64,000 nt of DNA, from the NCBI GenBank assembly GCA_048262255.1, contig JBLXFH010000001.1, positions 682,001-746,000 on the forward strand, written 5' to 3'. Positions 1 to 9,986 of the stretch are shown piece after piece. Source of the stretch: JABMNT01 sp048262255. GTDB taxonomy: Bacteria > Pseudomonadota > Alphaproteobacteria > Rhodospirillales > Casp-alpha2. The notes under the pieces are model-generated. The model worked only from the letters and a program-made list of their open reading frames with translations, searched no databases and had not been told where the DNA came from. A program made the position numbers and the translations under genes. Every line of letters begins with the position of its first letter. Position 1 is the first letter of the stretch.

Positions 1-169
1 TGGCGCGCTCCACACCGATCCGGATAATCAGAGTGTCTTTGTGAATGCCGACACACATATTGCCGTTTAGCAAATAGCCAAAACCGCCAAACATGCGGGT
101 TTCCACCAACTCCGGCTGATCGGCGAGGGCTTCCGCCAGACGATGCGCTAATCCTTCATCAAAGGCCAT
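1..169 (-). CDS. TfoX/Sxy family N-terminal domain protein (partial)
   Basis: The 56 visible residues start at an ATG and run off the left window edge, so the C-terminus is missing. The segment VETRMFGGFGYLLNGNMCVG matches the start of the TfoX_N fold (MFGG...NG.M followed by short beta strands). Proteins with only this domain are about 110 residues long and have no settled biochemical role; the name comes from the competence regulator TfoX/Sxy. The next gene upstream on the same strand ends 30 bases away, so the two may be co-transcribed. The family is likely, the function unknown. Confidence 0.7.
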   Translation of the reverse strand, partial: MAFDEGLAHRLAEALADQPELVETRMFGGFGYLLNGNMCVGIHKDTLIIRIGVERA

Positions 170-199
170 GGCATATCCTGAAACCCGATTGCGGAGATT

Positions 200-475
200 T
201 TATTCCGTCGCTTTTTTCACCAGTTTTTGGGTGTCGCCATCATACGTAGCACCGCCGATCAAGGTCGCGGCGCACCAGATGGCGGCCGGTGGGAAAATCA
301 GAATGGCCGCACAACCGGCAACGCCCGCCGCCTTGCCCGGGTTTTCCTTGGCGGCTTCAACCACCTTGTCCACCGTTGACTCGTTGTCCATAGGTTTGTC
401 CGATTCAGCGGCATAACCAGCCACCGGGGCCAGCACAAGTAATGCCGCTGTCGCATAGGAAATAAATGGGCGCAT
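200..475 (-). CDS. small exported protein with glycine/alanine-rich hydrophobic segment
   Basis: The 91-residue protein starts at an ATG with AGGAG eight bases upstream; this start is chosen over a longer in-frame one because it begins a clean Sec signal peptide (MRPF followed by a hydrophobic core ending in GYAA, cleavage near residue 23). The mature part has a charged stretch (residues about 24-45), then a hydrophobic Gly/Ala-rich stretch GVAGCAAILIFPPAAIWCAA that could insert in a membrane, then a short Lys-rich tail. I do not recognise a family. It is probably a periplasmic or membrane-attached small protein. Confidence 0.6.
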   Translation of the reverse strand: MRPFISYATAALLVLAPVAGYAAESDKPMDNESTVDKVVEAAKENPGKAAGVAGCAAILIFPPAAIWCAATLIGGATYDGDTQKLVKKATE

Positions 476-556
476 TCGATGTCTCCTGATCGTCGGTTGA
501 TCCCGTGCAGGGAGGCTATCCCAGCCCAATGGGGAAGGGAACCTTTATCTGCTCCC

Positions 557-1300
557 TCAGGTTTCCGTGCCGCCGTTCACCTGAATCATCTGACCATTGA
601 TGAAAGCACCTTTTTCCGAGGCCAACAGAGAGACCGCCGCCGCCACTTCCTGCGGCGTGCCCAATCGCCCGGCGGGAATACGCGGCAGCATGGACTGAAT
701 ATGCTGGGTATTTTCGGCGCTGTCGTCTTCCGGGCGGATGGGCCCCGGCGAGATAATGTTGGCGGTGATACCCTTTGCACCAAACTCCTTGGCCAGGGCC
801 TTGGCCAATCCCCATGACCCGTGCTTCGAGACCGACACGGCAGCGCGGCCATTGTAACCATGGATGGCGTTCATACCGGCAAAATTGATGACCCGACCCC
901 AGCCGCGCTCAACCATCCCAGGCAGACAGGCCCGCGCCAGCCAAATGGCGGCGTTCAGGTTGACATCGATCACGCTCTGCCAATCAGCTTCCGGCATTTC
1001 GAGAAATCCCGCTGACGGGCGGATTGCCGCATTATTGACCAGAACGTCGATCCCGCCATTAAAGGCCAGGGCCTGCGCAGCGACATCCGCATTCCCCGCA
1101 CGGTCTCCAACATTGCCCATAACCACAATTCCACGACCGCCAGCTTTTTCTACCGCCGCCAGTGTTTCGGCACAGGCATTCTTGTCCCTTGAGCCATTTA
1201 TAACGATGTCGAAACCATCTGCCGCCAAGGCCACGGCCACGGCGCGACCGATGTTGCGGCCAGACCCGGTGACCAATGCGGTGCGTTTACTGTTTGTCAT
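557..1300 (-). CDS. SDR-family oxidoreductase with altered catalytic residues
   Basis: 247 residues, the normal size for a classical short-chain dehydrogenase/reductase. The start is the ATG preceded by GGGAG; a longer open frame upstream runs into the neighbouring gene. Seen: the Rossmann nucleotide motif TGSGRNIG (residues 11-18), NNAA (89-92), the structural Asn in DVNLN (114) and the C-terminal GQMIQVNGG. The catalytic region is odd: Lys is present (K159), but the Tyr four residues before it is Val155 (AAVSVSK), and the Ser 13 residues before that is Gly142. A standard Ser-Tyr-Lys proton relay is therefore absent, so the activity and substrate are uncertain. It lies 25 bases downstream of the DsbA-like gene, probably in one operon. 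Confidence 0.85.
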   Translation of the reverse strand: MTNSKRTALVTGSGRNIGRAVAVALAADGFDIVINGSRDKNACAETLAAVEKAGGRGIVVMGNVGDRAGNADVAAQALAFNGGIDVLVNNAAIRPSAGFLEMPEADWQSVIDVNLNAAIWLARACLPGMVERGWGRVINFAGMNAIHGYNGRAAVSVSKHGSWGLAKALAKEFGAKGITANIISPGPIRPEDDSAENTQHIQSMLPRIPAGRLGTPQEVAAAVSLLASEKGAFINGQMIQVNGGTET

Positions 1301-1325
1301 GTCTACTCCCTTGTATGGTTCATTT

Positions 1326-1979
1326 TTATAATGGCCCTTCAGCCTTTTGGCGCAAGCGCCAAGCCAGAACCTCGATGCGATCCTGACCAAAAAACGGTTC
1401 CCCCTCAAGCACCATGCAGGGCACGCCCCAATGGCCCGTCGCAACCAGCTTGTCGCCGTTTTCGTCGACTTCGCGGTCATACGCATCCGCCTTGTTTTCT
1501 GCAAAACGGTCAATCTCGGCCGCCGACAATCCGGCAGTAGCGGCAACTTCAGTCAGATGATTGCCCGCATCCCAGCCGCGGACCCGGCCATCCCACAGCA
1601 ACCGCATCAGCGCTGCCAGATAGCTGCGCTCCTGGCCCAGCGCCCGCGCCGCCAATGCGCGTCGGGTCAGCTGCCGGATATGAGGCTGGTCGGCGAGGGG
1701 TTCACGGCTATCAGGTTCAAAAACCAGAGGGTCAGGAACCGGACGGGCAAAAGGAATATTGAGAAATTCGGCGAGCCGTTCTGCATCGAGGCGGTGATAA
1801 GCGGGGTAATTGGCATGCAGGATATTGAAATAGCCTGCGCGGCGCATGGCCCCCGGCCAGACATGACGGATATGAACTTCGGCGCCCCTTTCGTCCGCCA
1901 GAGCAAACAATCGATCCATCGCCAGATAGCAATAGGGGCTGCGAAAGGACCAATAGAGATCGAAGGCAAACGGTTTCAT
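1326..1979 (-). CDS. DsbA-family / 2-hydroxychromene-2-carboxylate isomerase-like protein
   Basis: 217 residues with a thioredoxin-like fold: an N-terminal strand, the motif SFRSPYCYLAM (an SPYC in place of CxxC, as in the GST-kappa/HCCA isomerase branch), a long helical insert, and a C-terminal GVPCMVLEGEPFFGQDR with the cis-proline turn. In this family glutathione-dependent isomerisation is more likely than disulfide formation, because the first Cys of the CxxC pair is Ser. No signal peptide, so cytoplasmic. It is the first gene of a probable two-gene unit with the SDR. The substrate cannot be deduced. Confidence 0.8.
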   Translation of the reverse strand: MKPFAFDLYWSFRSPYCYLAMDRLFALADERGAEVHIRHVWPGAMRRAGYFNILHANYPAYHRLDAERLAEFLNIPFARPVPDPLVFEPDSREPLADQPHIRQLTRRALAARALGQERSYLAALMRLLWDGRVRGWDAGNHLTEVAATAGLSAAEIDRFAENKADAYDREVDENGDKLVATGHWGVPCMVLEGEPFFGQDRIEVLAWRLRQKAEGPL

Positions 1980-2052
1980 GAAGGCAGCCTATCGGGTAAC
2001 GGGATAAGAGGCCAGATTTAGAAATGCGCCGGGTGTGACGCGTTAGGGCCCT

Positions 2053-2814
2053 CTATTGCTTGACCTGATAACCGGTCTTGAAAATCCACCAGACGATGGC
2101 AATGCACAGACCCAGAAAAAGCAGGATCATGGCGAGGCTCAAGCCAATGCCCACATCGTTGATCTCGTAAAAGCTCCAGCGAAAGCCGCTGATCAGATAA
2201 AGCACCGGGTTGAACAGGGTCACCTTCTGCCAGAACGGCGGCAGCATATCGATGGAATAGAAACTGCCACCGAGGAAGACCAGCGGCGTGACCACCAGCA
2301 GCGGCACCACCTGCAGCTTCTCGAAGTTATCGGCCCAAATGCCGATGATGAAACCGAGCAGGCTGAAGGAGATGGCGGTCAGCACCAGAAACAGCATCAT
2401 CCAGACGGGATGTGCGATCTGGATCGGCACGAACAGGCCGGCCGTCGCCAGGATGATCAGCCCCAGAATGAGCGACTTGGTGGCCGCCGCGCCCACATAT
2501 CCCAAAACGATTTCGAAGTACGAGACCGGCGCCGATAGCAGTTCATAAATGGTGCCGGTGAATTTCGGGAAATAAATGCCGAACGAGGCGTTGGAGACAC
2601 TCTGCATGAGCAGCGACAACATGATCAGCCCCGGCACGATGAACGAACCGTAGCTGACGCCGCCAATTTCCGTGATGCGGCTGCCGATGGCCGACCCGAA
2701 GACGACAAAATACAGCGATGTGGAAATCACCGGAGAGACAATACTCTGGAACAAAGTGCGCCATGTACGGGCCATTTCAAATAGGTAGATGGATTTGACG
2801 GCATAAAGGTTCAT
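2053..2814 (-). CDS. ABC-2 type transporter permease
   Basis: 253 residues with about six hydrophobic segments and the ABC-2 permease layout (an N-terminal cytoplasmic stretch MARTWRTLFQSIVSPV, then membrane helices; the PLVFLGGSFYSIDMLPPFWQ loop is typical). It overlaps the upstream ATPase gene by four bases (ATGA), so the two are translationally coupled and form one exporter of the YadG/YadH or daunorubicin-type group. The cargo is not evident. It would lie in the inner membrane as a dimer with two ATPase subunits. Confidence 0.9.
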   Translation of the reverse strand: MNLYAVKSIYLFEMARTWRTLFQSIVSPVISTSLYFVVFGSAIGSRITEIGGVSYGSFIVPGLIMLSLLMQSVSNASFGIYFPKFTGTIYELLSAPVSYFEIVLGYVGAAATKSLILGLIILATAGLFVPIQIAHPVWMMLFLVLTAISFSLLGFIIGIWADNFEKLQVVPLLVVTPLVFLGGSFYSIDMLPPFWQKVTLFNPVLYLISGFRWSFYEINDVGIGLSLAMILLFLGLCIAIVWWIFKTGYQVKQ

Positions 2815-3737
2815 TGGCTGTCCCGCACCAGATTGACAAAAATCTCCTCGAGCGAGCTTTGTGAGGTATTGAGGTCATTGAACTTGATATCAGCCGCATT
2901 GAGGGCCGCCAACAACGCCGTGATGCCGGTGCGTCCGGCCTGCGTGTCATAAGTGTAGGTGAGTTGCAGGCCGTCGCCGGAAAGCGCCAAACCAAAGGAT
3001 TCAAGACTGTCCGGCAGGCTTTCGACTTTTTGCAGCAAATCCAGCGTCATCTGCTTTTTGCCCAGCTTGCGCATCAGTTCAGACTTGTCCTCAACCAGCA
3101 CGATTTCACCTTTGTTGATAACCCCGACGCGTTCAGCGATGGCTTCCGCTTCTTCAATATAGTGAGTGGTCAGAATGATCGTCACGCCGGTTTCCTGCAG
3201 CTTGCGCACCACATTCCACATGTCCTTACGCAACTCGACATCGACGCCCGCCGTCGGCTCGTCGAGAAACAGAATCTGCGGTTCATGCGACAACGCCTTG
3301 GCGATCAGGACCCGGCGTTTCATGCCGCCGGACAGCGCCATGATCATGCTGTCCTTCTTGTCCCAAAGCGACAGATCTTTGAGAATTTCCTCGATATAGG
3401 CCGGATCTTTCGGTTTGCCAAACAGGCCGCGGCTGAACGAAACGGTGGCCCAGACGGTCTCGAAGGCATCGGTGGTCAGTTCCTGCGGGACCAGACCGAT
3501 CAGGCTGCGGGTTTTGCGGTAATCCTTGATGATGTCGTAACCATCAACGGTAACGCTGCCGCCACTTGGGCTGACAATCCCGCAAATGGTACTGATCAGA
3601 GTTGTCTTACCCGCTCCATTAGGGCCCAGCAGCGCCAGGATTTCGCCCTTGCGGATTTCCAGGTTAACGCCTTTCAGGGCCTCAAAACCGGACGCATAGG
3701 TTTTCGTTAAATTTGAGATTGAAATCAGGCTGGACAT
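2811..3737 (-). CDS. ABC transporter ATP-binding protein
   Basis: 308 residues. Walker A GPNGAGKTTL near residue 38, signature LSGGMKRR, Walker B LFLDEPTAGVD and the H-loop THYIEEAEA are all intact. The C-terminal 90 residues after the ATPase core are typical of the DrrA/YadG-type exporters. The downstream permease overlaps by four bases and completes the transporter. The gene is divergent from the aminotransferase, with 114 bases between the starts that must hold both promoters. Confidence 0.92.
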   Translation of the reverse strand: MSSLISISNLTKTYASGFEALKGVNLEIRKGEILALLGPNGAGKTTLISTICGIVSPSGGSVTVDGYDIIKDYRKTRSLIGLVPQELTTDAFETVWATVSFSRGLFGKPKDPAYIEEILKDLSLWDKKDSMIMALSGGMKRRVLIAKALSHEPQILFLDEPTAGVDVELRKDMWNVVRKLQETGVTIILTTHYIEEAEAIAERVGVINKGEIVLVEDKSELMRKLGKKQMTLDLLQKVESLPDSLESFGLALSGDGLQLTYTYDTQAGRTGITALLAALNAADIKFNDLNTSQSSLEEIFVNLVRDSQ

Positions 3738-3851
3738 GGGGCGACTATATAAACGCTCTTGTCGGCGATGGCATCATAAATTTGTGCGTTGACGCAGCCG
3801 CCATCCTCGGCAACAAAGAATTCCGGTTAAAACTTCAGCGGAGTCGCTCTT

Positions 3852-5012
3852 TTGAAACCCCTCTTTCCCCCCAACTTCGAAAGCCTCGAACGTAGCGGCA
3901 TCGGCGTCATTGCCGACCAGGGACGCCACCTCAAAGGGGTTTACCCCCTATGGTTTGGCGAAGGCAGCGAACCGACACCGCAAATCATCCGCGATGCCGC
4001 CATCGCCGCGTTGGATGCCGGTGAAACCTTTTACAACAGCCCACGTGGCCGGCGTGAACTGATCGCAGCCCTTAAGGTCTATAACGATCGTCTGTATGAT
4101 ATTGATCTGGACCCGGATCGCATCCATGTGCCCGCCTCAACGATGATGACCGTCATGTTGGCCGCCCATATGGTGATCCGGCCGGGCGATCATGCGCTGA
4201 TCGTTACCCCGCACTGGCCGAATGTCGAAATGGCGCTTAAATGGGCCGGTGCCGACATTGGGCACTTTCGCCAGCATGCAGAAGGCGGCAAATGGGCCCT
4301 CGATCTGGACGGCTTGATGGCCGCCTGCACGTCAGCAACCCGGCTGATCTATCTGAACAGCCCGTGCAACCCGACCGGCTACGTCATGGAGCGCCCGGAA
4401 CAGGAAAGGCTGCTCGATTTTTGTCGCGACCGAGGCATTATTCTGCTCTCCGACGAAGTCTATCACCGGACCATTTTTGACCGCAATGCGGCGCCGTCCT
4501 TTCTCGAATTTGCCGGACCCGATGATCCGCTGATCGTCGTCAACGGGTTTTCGAAGGGCTGGGCGATGACCGGTTGGCGGCTGGGCTGGATGGTCACGCC
4601 CAGCGGCTATCTCGAGCAGATGACGGTGCTCGCCGAAATATACAACACCGGCGCCCCCAGTTTTATCCAGCTGGGCGCCCTTGCCGCGCTGGAGAAGGGC
4701 GAAGACGCGCTTGCCGAACTGCGCCGGGGCTATCTGGAAAGCCAGGCTATTGCCAACGACATTCTCGGTAATCATGCCCGCATTGATCACACAGCTCCGG
4801 AAGGGGCCTTTTACGCCTTTCCGCGCATCAAGGGCATTGACGATGGGTTGAAATTTGCCGAAGGCCTGCTCTACGGGGCGAAAGTCGGGGTTGCCCCGGG
4901 CTATGCGTTCGGCCCGGATAACAAAACCCATGTGCGGATTTGTTTTGCCATGAAAGCCGATAAACTGGAGCCTGCACTGCGCGCCTTCACCGGTTATCTC
5001 GATACCTTATAA
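3852..5012 (+). CDS. class I/II PLP-dependent aminotransferase
   Basis: 386 residues, fold type I aminotransferase. The only usable start is TTG with GGAG upstream; there is no ATG before the conserved N-terminus. Key residues: NSPCNPTG (substrate/PLP loop), SDEVYHR (Asp and Tyr contacting PLP) and the Schiff-base lysine in NGFSKGWAMTGWRLGW. The C-terminal Arg is in THVRICFA. The family includes aspartate/aromatic and other aminotransferases; the substrate is not assignable from sequence alone. It is followed by NAD-glutamate dehydrogenase, which makes 2-oxoglutarate from glutamate and so could be metabolically linked. Confidence 0.9.
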   Translation: MKPLFPPNFESLERSGIGVIADQGRHLKGVYPLWFGEGSEPTPQIIRDAAIAALDAGETFYNSPRGRRELIAALKVYNDRLYDIDLDPDRIHVPASTMMTVMLAAHMVIRPGDHALIVTPHWPNVEMALKWAGADIGHFRQHAEGGKWALDLDGLMAACTSATRLIYLNSPCNPTGYVMERPEQERLLDFCRDRGIILLSDEVYHRTIFDRNAAPSFLEFAGPDDPLIVVNGFSKGWAMTGWRLGWMVTPSGYLEQMTVLAEIYNTGAPSFIQLGALAALEKGEDALAELRRGYLESQAIANDILGNHARIDHTAPEGAFYAFPRIKGIDDGLKFAEGLLYGAKVGVAPGYAFGPDNKTHVRICFAMKADKLEPALRAFTGYLDTL

Positions 5013-5150
5013 AACCGTCTTTGTTTACTGCTATTCATACGTCCCTGACACGAGTTCTTTGATTCTGTTCGCGTTTGGGTTAGCCTCATCCCATCAAAAA
5101 GCCACCTGACAGGGTCGCGCACCAAGATGGGCGAATAGAGGGGAAAACCT

Positions 5151-8100
5151 ATGGCCATGAGCGATACGAAGACATCCGACTTAATTCGAAAAGTGACCGC
5201 CGAAGCCAAAAAAAAGCTGAACAAAACCCGCGCCGCCGAAGCCCAGACATTTATCACCCGCTATTTCGCCAACACGCCCGTCAGTGATCTTTCGGCATTC
5301 AAGCCGGCTGACCTCTCGGCCCTGTCCCTGCACCATTTCGGCCTCGCGGGCAACCGCCCGAAAGGCAAACTGCTGGTTCGGGTTTTTAATCCGACCCTGA
5401 AAGCCAACGGTTATGCCTCTGACCATACGGTTATCGAAATCTGCAATGATGACATGCCCTTTCTCGTTGATTCCGTCACTTCTGAAATCACCCGACAGGA
5501 GCTCGAGGTTCATCTGCTGATCCATCCGGTCCTCAAGGTCCGCCGCTCGAAGGCTGGAAAATTTACCGAAATTGTTGAGGCCGGAGCGCCCGACGCAGAA
5601 AGCGAATCCTTCATTCGGGTGGAAATCACTCGCCAGTCCGGCGACCGTCTTAACGAACTTAAGAGCCGCATCGAAGATGTTTTAAACGATGTACGTGCCG
5701 CCGTTGAAGACTGGCGCCCAATGCGCGAACGCATGGGAACCATTATTGAAGAGTTCCTGTCGCCACCAACAGGCATGTCCGTCGACGAGGCAACAGAAGC
5801 CCGCGATTTCATGCGCTGGATTCATGATAACAATTTCACTTTTCTGGGCTTTCGCGAATACGACCTGAGCGGCAATGGCAAGAAATTCAAGGCCACTCTC
5901 AACAAGTCGTCGGGTCTCGGTCTGTTGCGCAATCCGGAAATAGAAGTCTTTGAAGACTTTGGCGCCGAACAATCCGTCCCCATGGAGGTCCGCGCCTTTA
6001 TTCGCAACCCGTCGCTGATGATGGTGACAAAATCCAACCTCCGCTCGACCATTCACCGGCCGGTCCACATGGATACCATCAGCATCAAACGTTATGACAC
6101 ATCCGGGCGCATTGTCGGACAACGCCTGTTTGTCGGCCTGTTCACCTCCGGTGCCTACAACAAGACGCCACGCGACATTCCGTTGCTGCGTCGGCGTATC
6201 CAGATGACCATGGACAAGGCCGGTTTCGCCCCGGAAAGCCACCATGGCAAGGCCCTGCTGAATGTTCTCGAAACCTTCCCGCGCGATGAGTTGTTGCAGA
6301 TCAGCGACGACCGCCTGTTTGAGGCCGCCATGGGCATCCTGCACCTGCAGGAACGCCCGCGCACGGCCCTGTTCATCCGCCCCGATGAACTGGAGCGTTA
6401 TTGCTCCTGTCTGGTCTATGTGCCGCGCGATCGTTACACCACCGAACTGCGCCAGCACATTCAGGAAATTCTGGCCGACGAACTGGATGGCCGCATCGCT
6501 GCCTTTTACACACAGCTCGGTGAAGACTCCCTGGCCCGCTGCCACATTATCGTGCCGATGCTTAATGGCCGTATTCCGAAATACAATCATGCCCGCATCG
6601 AAGCCCGCCTTGTGCAGGCAGCACGGTCCTGGGCCGACCATCTGGGCGACGCCCTGACAGCAAGCCAGGGTGAGGAAAAAAGCCTGGCCGTTGTCAGTCG
6701 CTGGGCCGACGCCTTTGAATCCGATTACCATCACCGCTATTCCTCCGAAGAAGCGATTTTCGATATCGAAATCCTTGAACAGGTCCTGGCCAGCGACGAG
6801 ATCGGCATGAACCTGTTCCAACTCACCGATGCGCCCGCCAACAAGGTCCGTTTCAAGATTTACCGCAAGGACGACCCCATTGCCCTGTCGGAAGTCCTGC
6901 CGATCTTCGAACATTTGGGTTTCAAGGTCATCGACGAGGGTGGCCCGCATCGGGTCTGCGTCGGCAAGAACCATCTGGTCATCCACAATTTTGGTCTGGA
7001 GACCCAGGACGGCTCAGCCGTCCAGATGACCGCCATTCGCGACAATTTCCACGCCTGCTTTCTGAAAGTCTGGAAGGGTGAAGTGGAGAGCGACGGCTTT
7101 AATGCGTTGGTTCCACGCACCGGCATGGCCTGGAGCGAGGTCGTTATTCTGCGCGCACTCTGTAAATACCTGCGCCAGACCGGCATCACGTTCAGCCAGG
7201 AATATATGGAACAGACCATGACCAGCAATCCGCGGATCGCTGCCGATCTGGTCGCCTTGTTCATGTGCCAGTTTGATCCGAATGCCGGCAAGCCTGCTGC
7301 CGCCAAAGCCAAGCGCCTGAAGTCGAAAATCAACAAGTCTCTGGATGATGTGGCGAGCGCCGATGAAGACCGGATATTGCGCCGCTATCTCAATCTGCTC
7401 GATAACATGTTGCGCACCAACTTTTTCCAGACCGACGCTGACGGTGTTGAAAAGTCATATATCTCATTCAAGTTTGACGCCAAAAAGCTCGACGAACTGC
7501 CCCTGCCAAGACCCTTGCGTGAAATTTTCGTCTACAGCCCCCGGGTCGAAGGCATTCATCTCCGATTCGGTTTCGTTGCGCGGGGCGGGTTGCGCTGGTC
7601 AGACCGGCGCGAGGATTTCCGGACCGAGATTCTGGGTCTGGCGAAAGCCCAACAGGTGAAAAACGCCGTGATCGTTCCCGTCGGCTCGAAAGGCGGTTTT
7701 GTCTGCAAGCAGCCGCCCGCCGACAGCAGCCGTCAGGCGTTCATGGAGGAGGGCATAGCCTGCTATAAAATCTTCATCGCCGGCATGCTCGACATCACCG
7801 ACAACATCAATGGCCCAACCATCGTGCCGCCAAAAAACGTGGTGCGTCGCGATGCCGATGACCCCTATCTGGTGGTCGCCGCCGACAAGGGCACGGCAAC
7901 CTTCTCCGATATCGCCAACGGCGTCTCCATTGAATACGGCCACTGGCTGGGTGATGCTTTTGCCTCTGGTGGCAGCCAGGGTTATGACCATAAGAAAATG
8001 GGGATTACAGCCCGCGGCGCATGGGAATCCGTGAAGCGGCATTTCCGTGAGATGGGCAAGGATATCCAGTCGGAAGACTTCACCGTTGTTGGTGTGGGCG

Positions 8101-9983
8101 ACATGCAGGGTGACGTGTTCGGCAACGGCATGCTGCTATCGAAACACATTAAGCTGCTCGCCGCTTTCAACCATCTGCATATTTTCGTCGATCCCGATCC
8201 GGACGCCGCCAAAAGCTGGCAGGAGCGTAGGCGCCTGTTCGATACGCCTGGTCTGGCCTGGACGGACTATGACAAAAAAGTCCTTTCAAAAGGCGGCATG
8301 ATTTATGAGCGCAGCGCCAAGTCGCTGACGCTAACGCCTGAGATCCGGGCTTGCTTTGGCATTTCCAAAGCCACCGTCACCCCCAACGAACTCATGGAAA
8401 CCATTTTGAGGGCCGAGGCCGAACTGCTGTGGTTTGGCGGCATCGGCACCTATATCAAAGCCAGCACCCAGTCGCATCTGGACGCCGGTGACCGGGCCAA
8501 TGACGCCATCCGCATCAATGGTGAGGATGTGCGTTGCAAGGTCGTTGGCGAAGGCGCCAATCTGGGTTGCACGCAGCGCGGGCGCATTGAGTTTGCCGAA
8601 AACGGCGGCGCCCTGAATACCGACTCCATCGACAATTCGGCGGGCGTTGATTCCTCCGATCATGAGGTCAATATCAAAATTCTGGTCGATTCCGTGATGA
8701 GCGGCGGCAGCCTCAACCAGAAACAGCGCAACGCCCTGCTGGCCAGCATGACCGATGAGGTCGGCAAGCTGGTTCTGGTCCATAACTATCGCCAGACCCA
8801 GGCGCTTTCGCTGATCCGCTCGAAAGGCGTCAACGCGCTCGACAACCAGCAGCGCCTGATGAAAATGCTCGAGCGCAAGGACAAGCTCAACCGAGCCGTT
8901 GAATATCTCCCCGATGATGAAACCATTGCCGAACGCCACCTGACCCATACCGGTCTGCATCAGCCGGAGCTTTCCGTGCTGATCAGCTATTCGAAAAACT
9001 GGCTCTATGAAGAATTGCTGGCCTCAACCCTGCCCGACGACCCCTATCTTGTGCAGGACCTGGTCGACTATTTCCCGACACCCCTGCGCCAGAAATACAG
9101 ATCGCAGATCGCCAAGCACCGTCTGCGCCGTGAAATCATCACAACACGTGCCACCAACTCTCTTGTCGACCGCGCCGGTGATACTTTTGTTTCCGAGTTC
9201 ATGGAAAAAACCGGTAAATCGCCAGCCGAGATCAGCCGGGCCTACATTATCGCCCGCGACATTTTTCAGCTGCGCAACCTGTGGGCGGAGATTGAGGCCC
9301 TTGATAACAAGGTGCCCAGCGCTACCCAGACTGCCATGCTCAACGACATCCAACACCTGCTCGATTGGGTCGTCCTGTGGTTTTTGCGCAATGGCAAAGA
9401 AGGCCTCGATATGGGGGCCCATATTCAGGAATTCCAGACCGGTATCGCCGAACTGTCGAATGGCATCAACAAGGCGCTGCCGCCTCATTATATCAGTGAC
9501 GCGAAAAAACGCGCCAAACCTTATGTGGAGAAGGGCGTGCCGGAGGCTTTGGCCCTGAAAATCGCCGGGCTGGTCAATCTCTATTCCGGGCTCGATGTGG
9601 TCCGACTGGCAACCCGACGCAAATGTCCGGTTCTCGAAGCCGCCAGCCGCTATTACGCCATCGGCACCCGCTTCCGCCTTGGCCGTTTGCGCGCCGCTAC
9701 CGATTCCATGGGCTCGGAAAACCACTGGCAGCAACTGGCCATCGCCGCCCTGGTCGAGGAAATCTATGCCCATCAGCTGGCGCTTGCCAACCTGCTCATG
9801 GATTTCGCCGGACCAAAAATGGACACCAAGAAAGCCGTTGAAGCCTGGGTTGCGAAAAATCAAGCGACCGTCGGGCCGACCGAGCAATTGCTGGGTGAAT
9901 TGTGGTCCACTGAACTGAACGACCTGTCGATGATTGCCGTCGCCAGCCGCCAGATCAAAACCATGACGGAAATCGGCAGTTAA
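5151..9983 (+). CDS. gdhB: NAD-specific glutamate dehydrogenase, large (180 kDa) type
   Basis: 1610 residues, the expected length for the large tetrameric NAD-GDH class (Bac_GDH). It oxidises glutamate to 2-oxoglutarate and ammonium, usually in catabolism. Long N-terminal regulatory region (about residues 1-700, ACT-like segments), then the catalytic core: GGLRWSDRREDFRTE near 811, PVGSKGGFVCK near 843 with the substrate lysine, GVGDMQGDVFGNG near 980 (nucleotide binding) and GEGANLG near 1130. A GAGGGG ribosome site precedes the start; an ATG two codons further in is also possible. The next gene begins three bases after the stop, so they are translationally coupled. Confidence 0.96.
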   Translation: MAMSDTKTSDLIRKVTAEAKKKLNKTRAAEAQTFITRYFANTPVSDLSAFKPADLSALSLHHFGLAGNRPKGKLLVRVFNPTLKANGYASDHTVIEICNDDMPFLVDSVTSEITRQELEVHLLIHPVLKVRRSKAGKFTEIVEAGAPDAESESFIRVEITRQSGDRLNELKSRIEDVLNDVRAAVEDWRPMRERMGTIIEEFLSPPTGMSVDEATEARDFMRWIHDNNFTFLGFREYDLSGNGKKFKATLNKSSGLGLLRNPEIEVFEDFGAEQSVPMEVRAFIRNPSLMMVTKSNLRSTIHRPVHMDTISIKRYDTSGRIVGQRLFVGLFTSGAYNKTPRDIPLLRRRIQMTMDKAGFAPESHHGKALLNVLETFPRDELLQISDDRLFEAAMGILHLQERPRTALFIRPDELERYCSCLVYVPRDRYTTELRQHIQEILADELDGRIAAFYTQLGEDSLARCHIIVPMLNGRIPKYNHARIEARLVQAARSWADHLGDALTASQGEEKSLAVVSRWADAFESDYHHRYSSEEAIFDIEILEQVLASDEIGMNLFQLTDAPANKVRFKIYRKDDPIALSEVLPIFEHLGFKVIDEGGPHRVCVGKNHLVIHNFGLETQDGSAVQMTAIRDNFHACFLKVWKGEVESDGFNALVPRTGMAWSEVVILRALCKYLRQTGITFSQEYMEQTMTSNPRIAADLVALFMCQFDPNAGKPAAAKAKRLKSKINKSLDDVASADEDRILRRYLNLLDNMLRTNFFQTDADGVEKSYISFKFDAKKLDELPLPRPLREIFVYSPRVEGIHLRFGFVARGGLRWSDRREDFRTEILGLAKAQQVKNAVIVPVGSKGGFVCKQPPADSSRQAFMEEGIACYKIFIAGMLDITDNINGPTIVPPKNVVRRDADDPYLVVAADKGTATFSDIANGVSIEYGHWLGDAFASGGSQGYDHKKMGITARGAWESVKRHFREMGKDIQSEDFTVVGVGDMQGDVFGNGMLLSKHIKLLAAFNHLHIFVDPDPDAAKSWQERRRLFDTPGLAWTDYDKKVLSKGGMIYERSAKSLTLTPEIRACFGISKATVTPNELMETILRAEAELLWFGGIGTYIKASTQSHLDAGDRANDAIRINGEDVRCKVVGEGANLGCTQRGRIEFAENGGALNTDSIDNSAGVDSSDHEVNIKILVDSVMSGGSLNQKQRNALLASMTDEVGKLVLVHNYRQTQALSLIRSKGVNALDNQQRLMKMLERKDKLNRAVEYLPDDETIAERHLTHTGLHQPELSVLISYSKNWLYEELLASTLPDDPYLVQDLVDYFPTPLRQKYRSQIAKHRLRREIITTRATNSLVDRAGDTFVSEFMEKTGKSPAEISRAYIIARDIFQLRNLWAEIEALDNKVPSATQTAMLNDIQHLLDWVVLWFLRNGKEGLDMGAHIQEFQTGIAELSNGINKALPPHYISDAKKRAKPYVEKGVPEALALKIAGLVNLYSGLDVVRLATRRKCPVLEAASRYYAIGTRFRLGRLRAATDSMGSENHWQQLAIAALVEEIYAHQLALANLLMDFAGPKMDTKKAVEAWVAKNQATVGPTEQLLGELWSTELNDLSMIAVASRQIKTMTEIGS

Positions 9984-9986
9984 TTT

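Noticed and set aside
5682..6986. A 434-codon open frame on the minus strand opposite the glutamate dehydrogenase gene
   Set aside because: It lies antisense inside a well-recognised gene, has no ribosome site and resembles no family; long shadow frames are common at this base composition.
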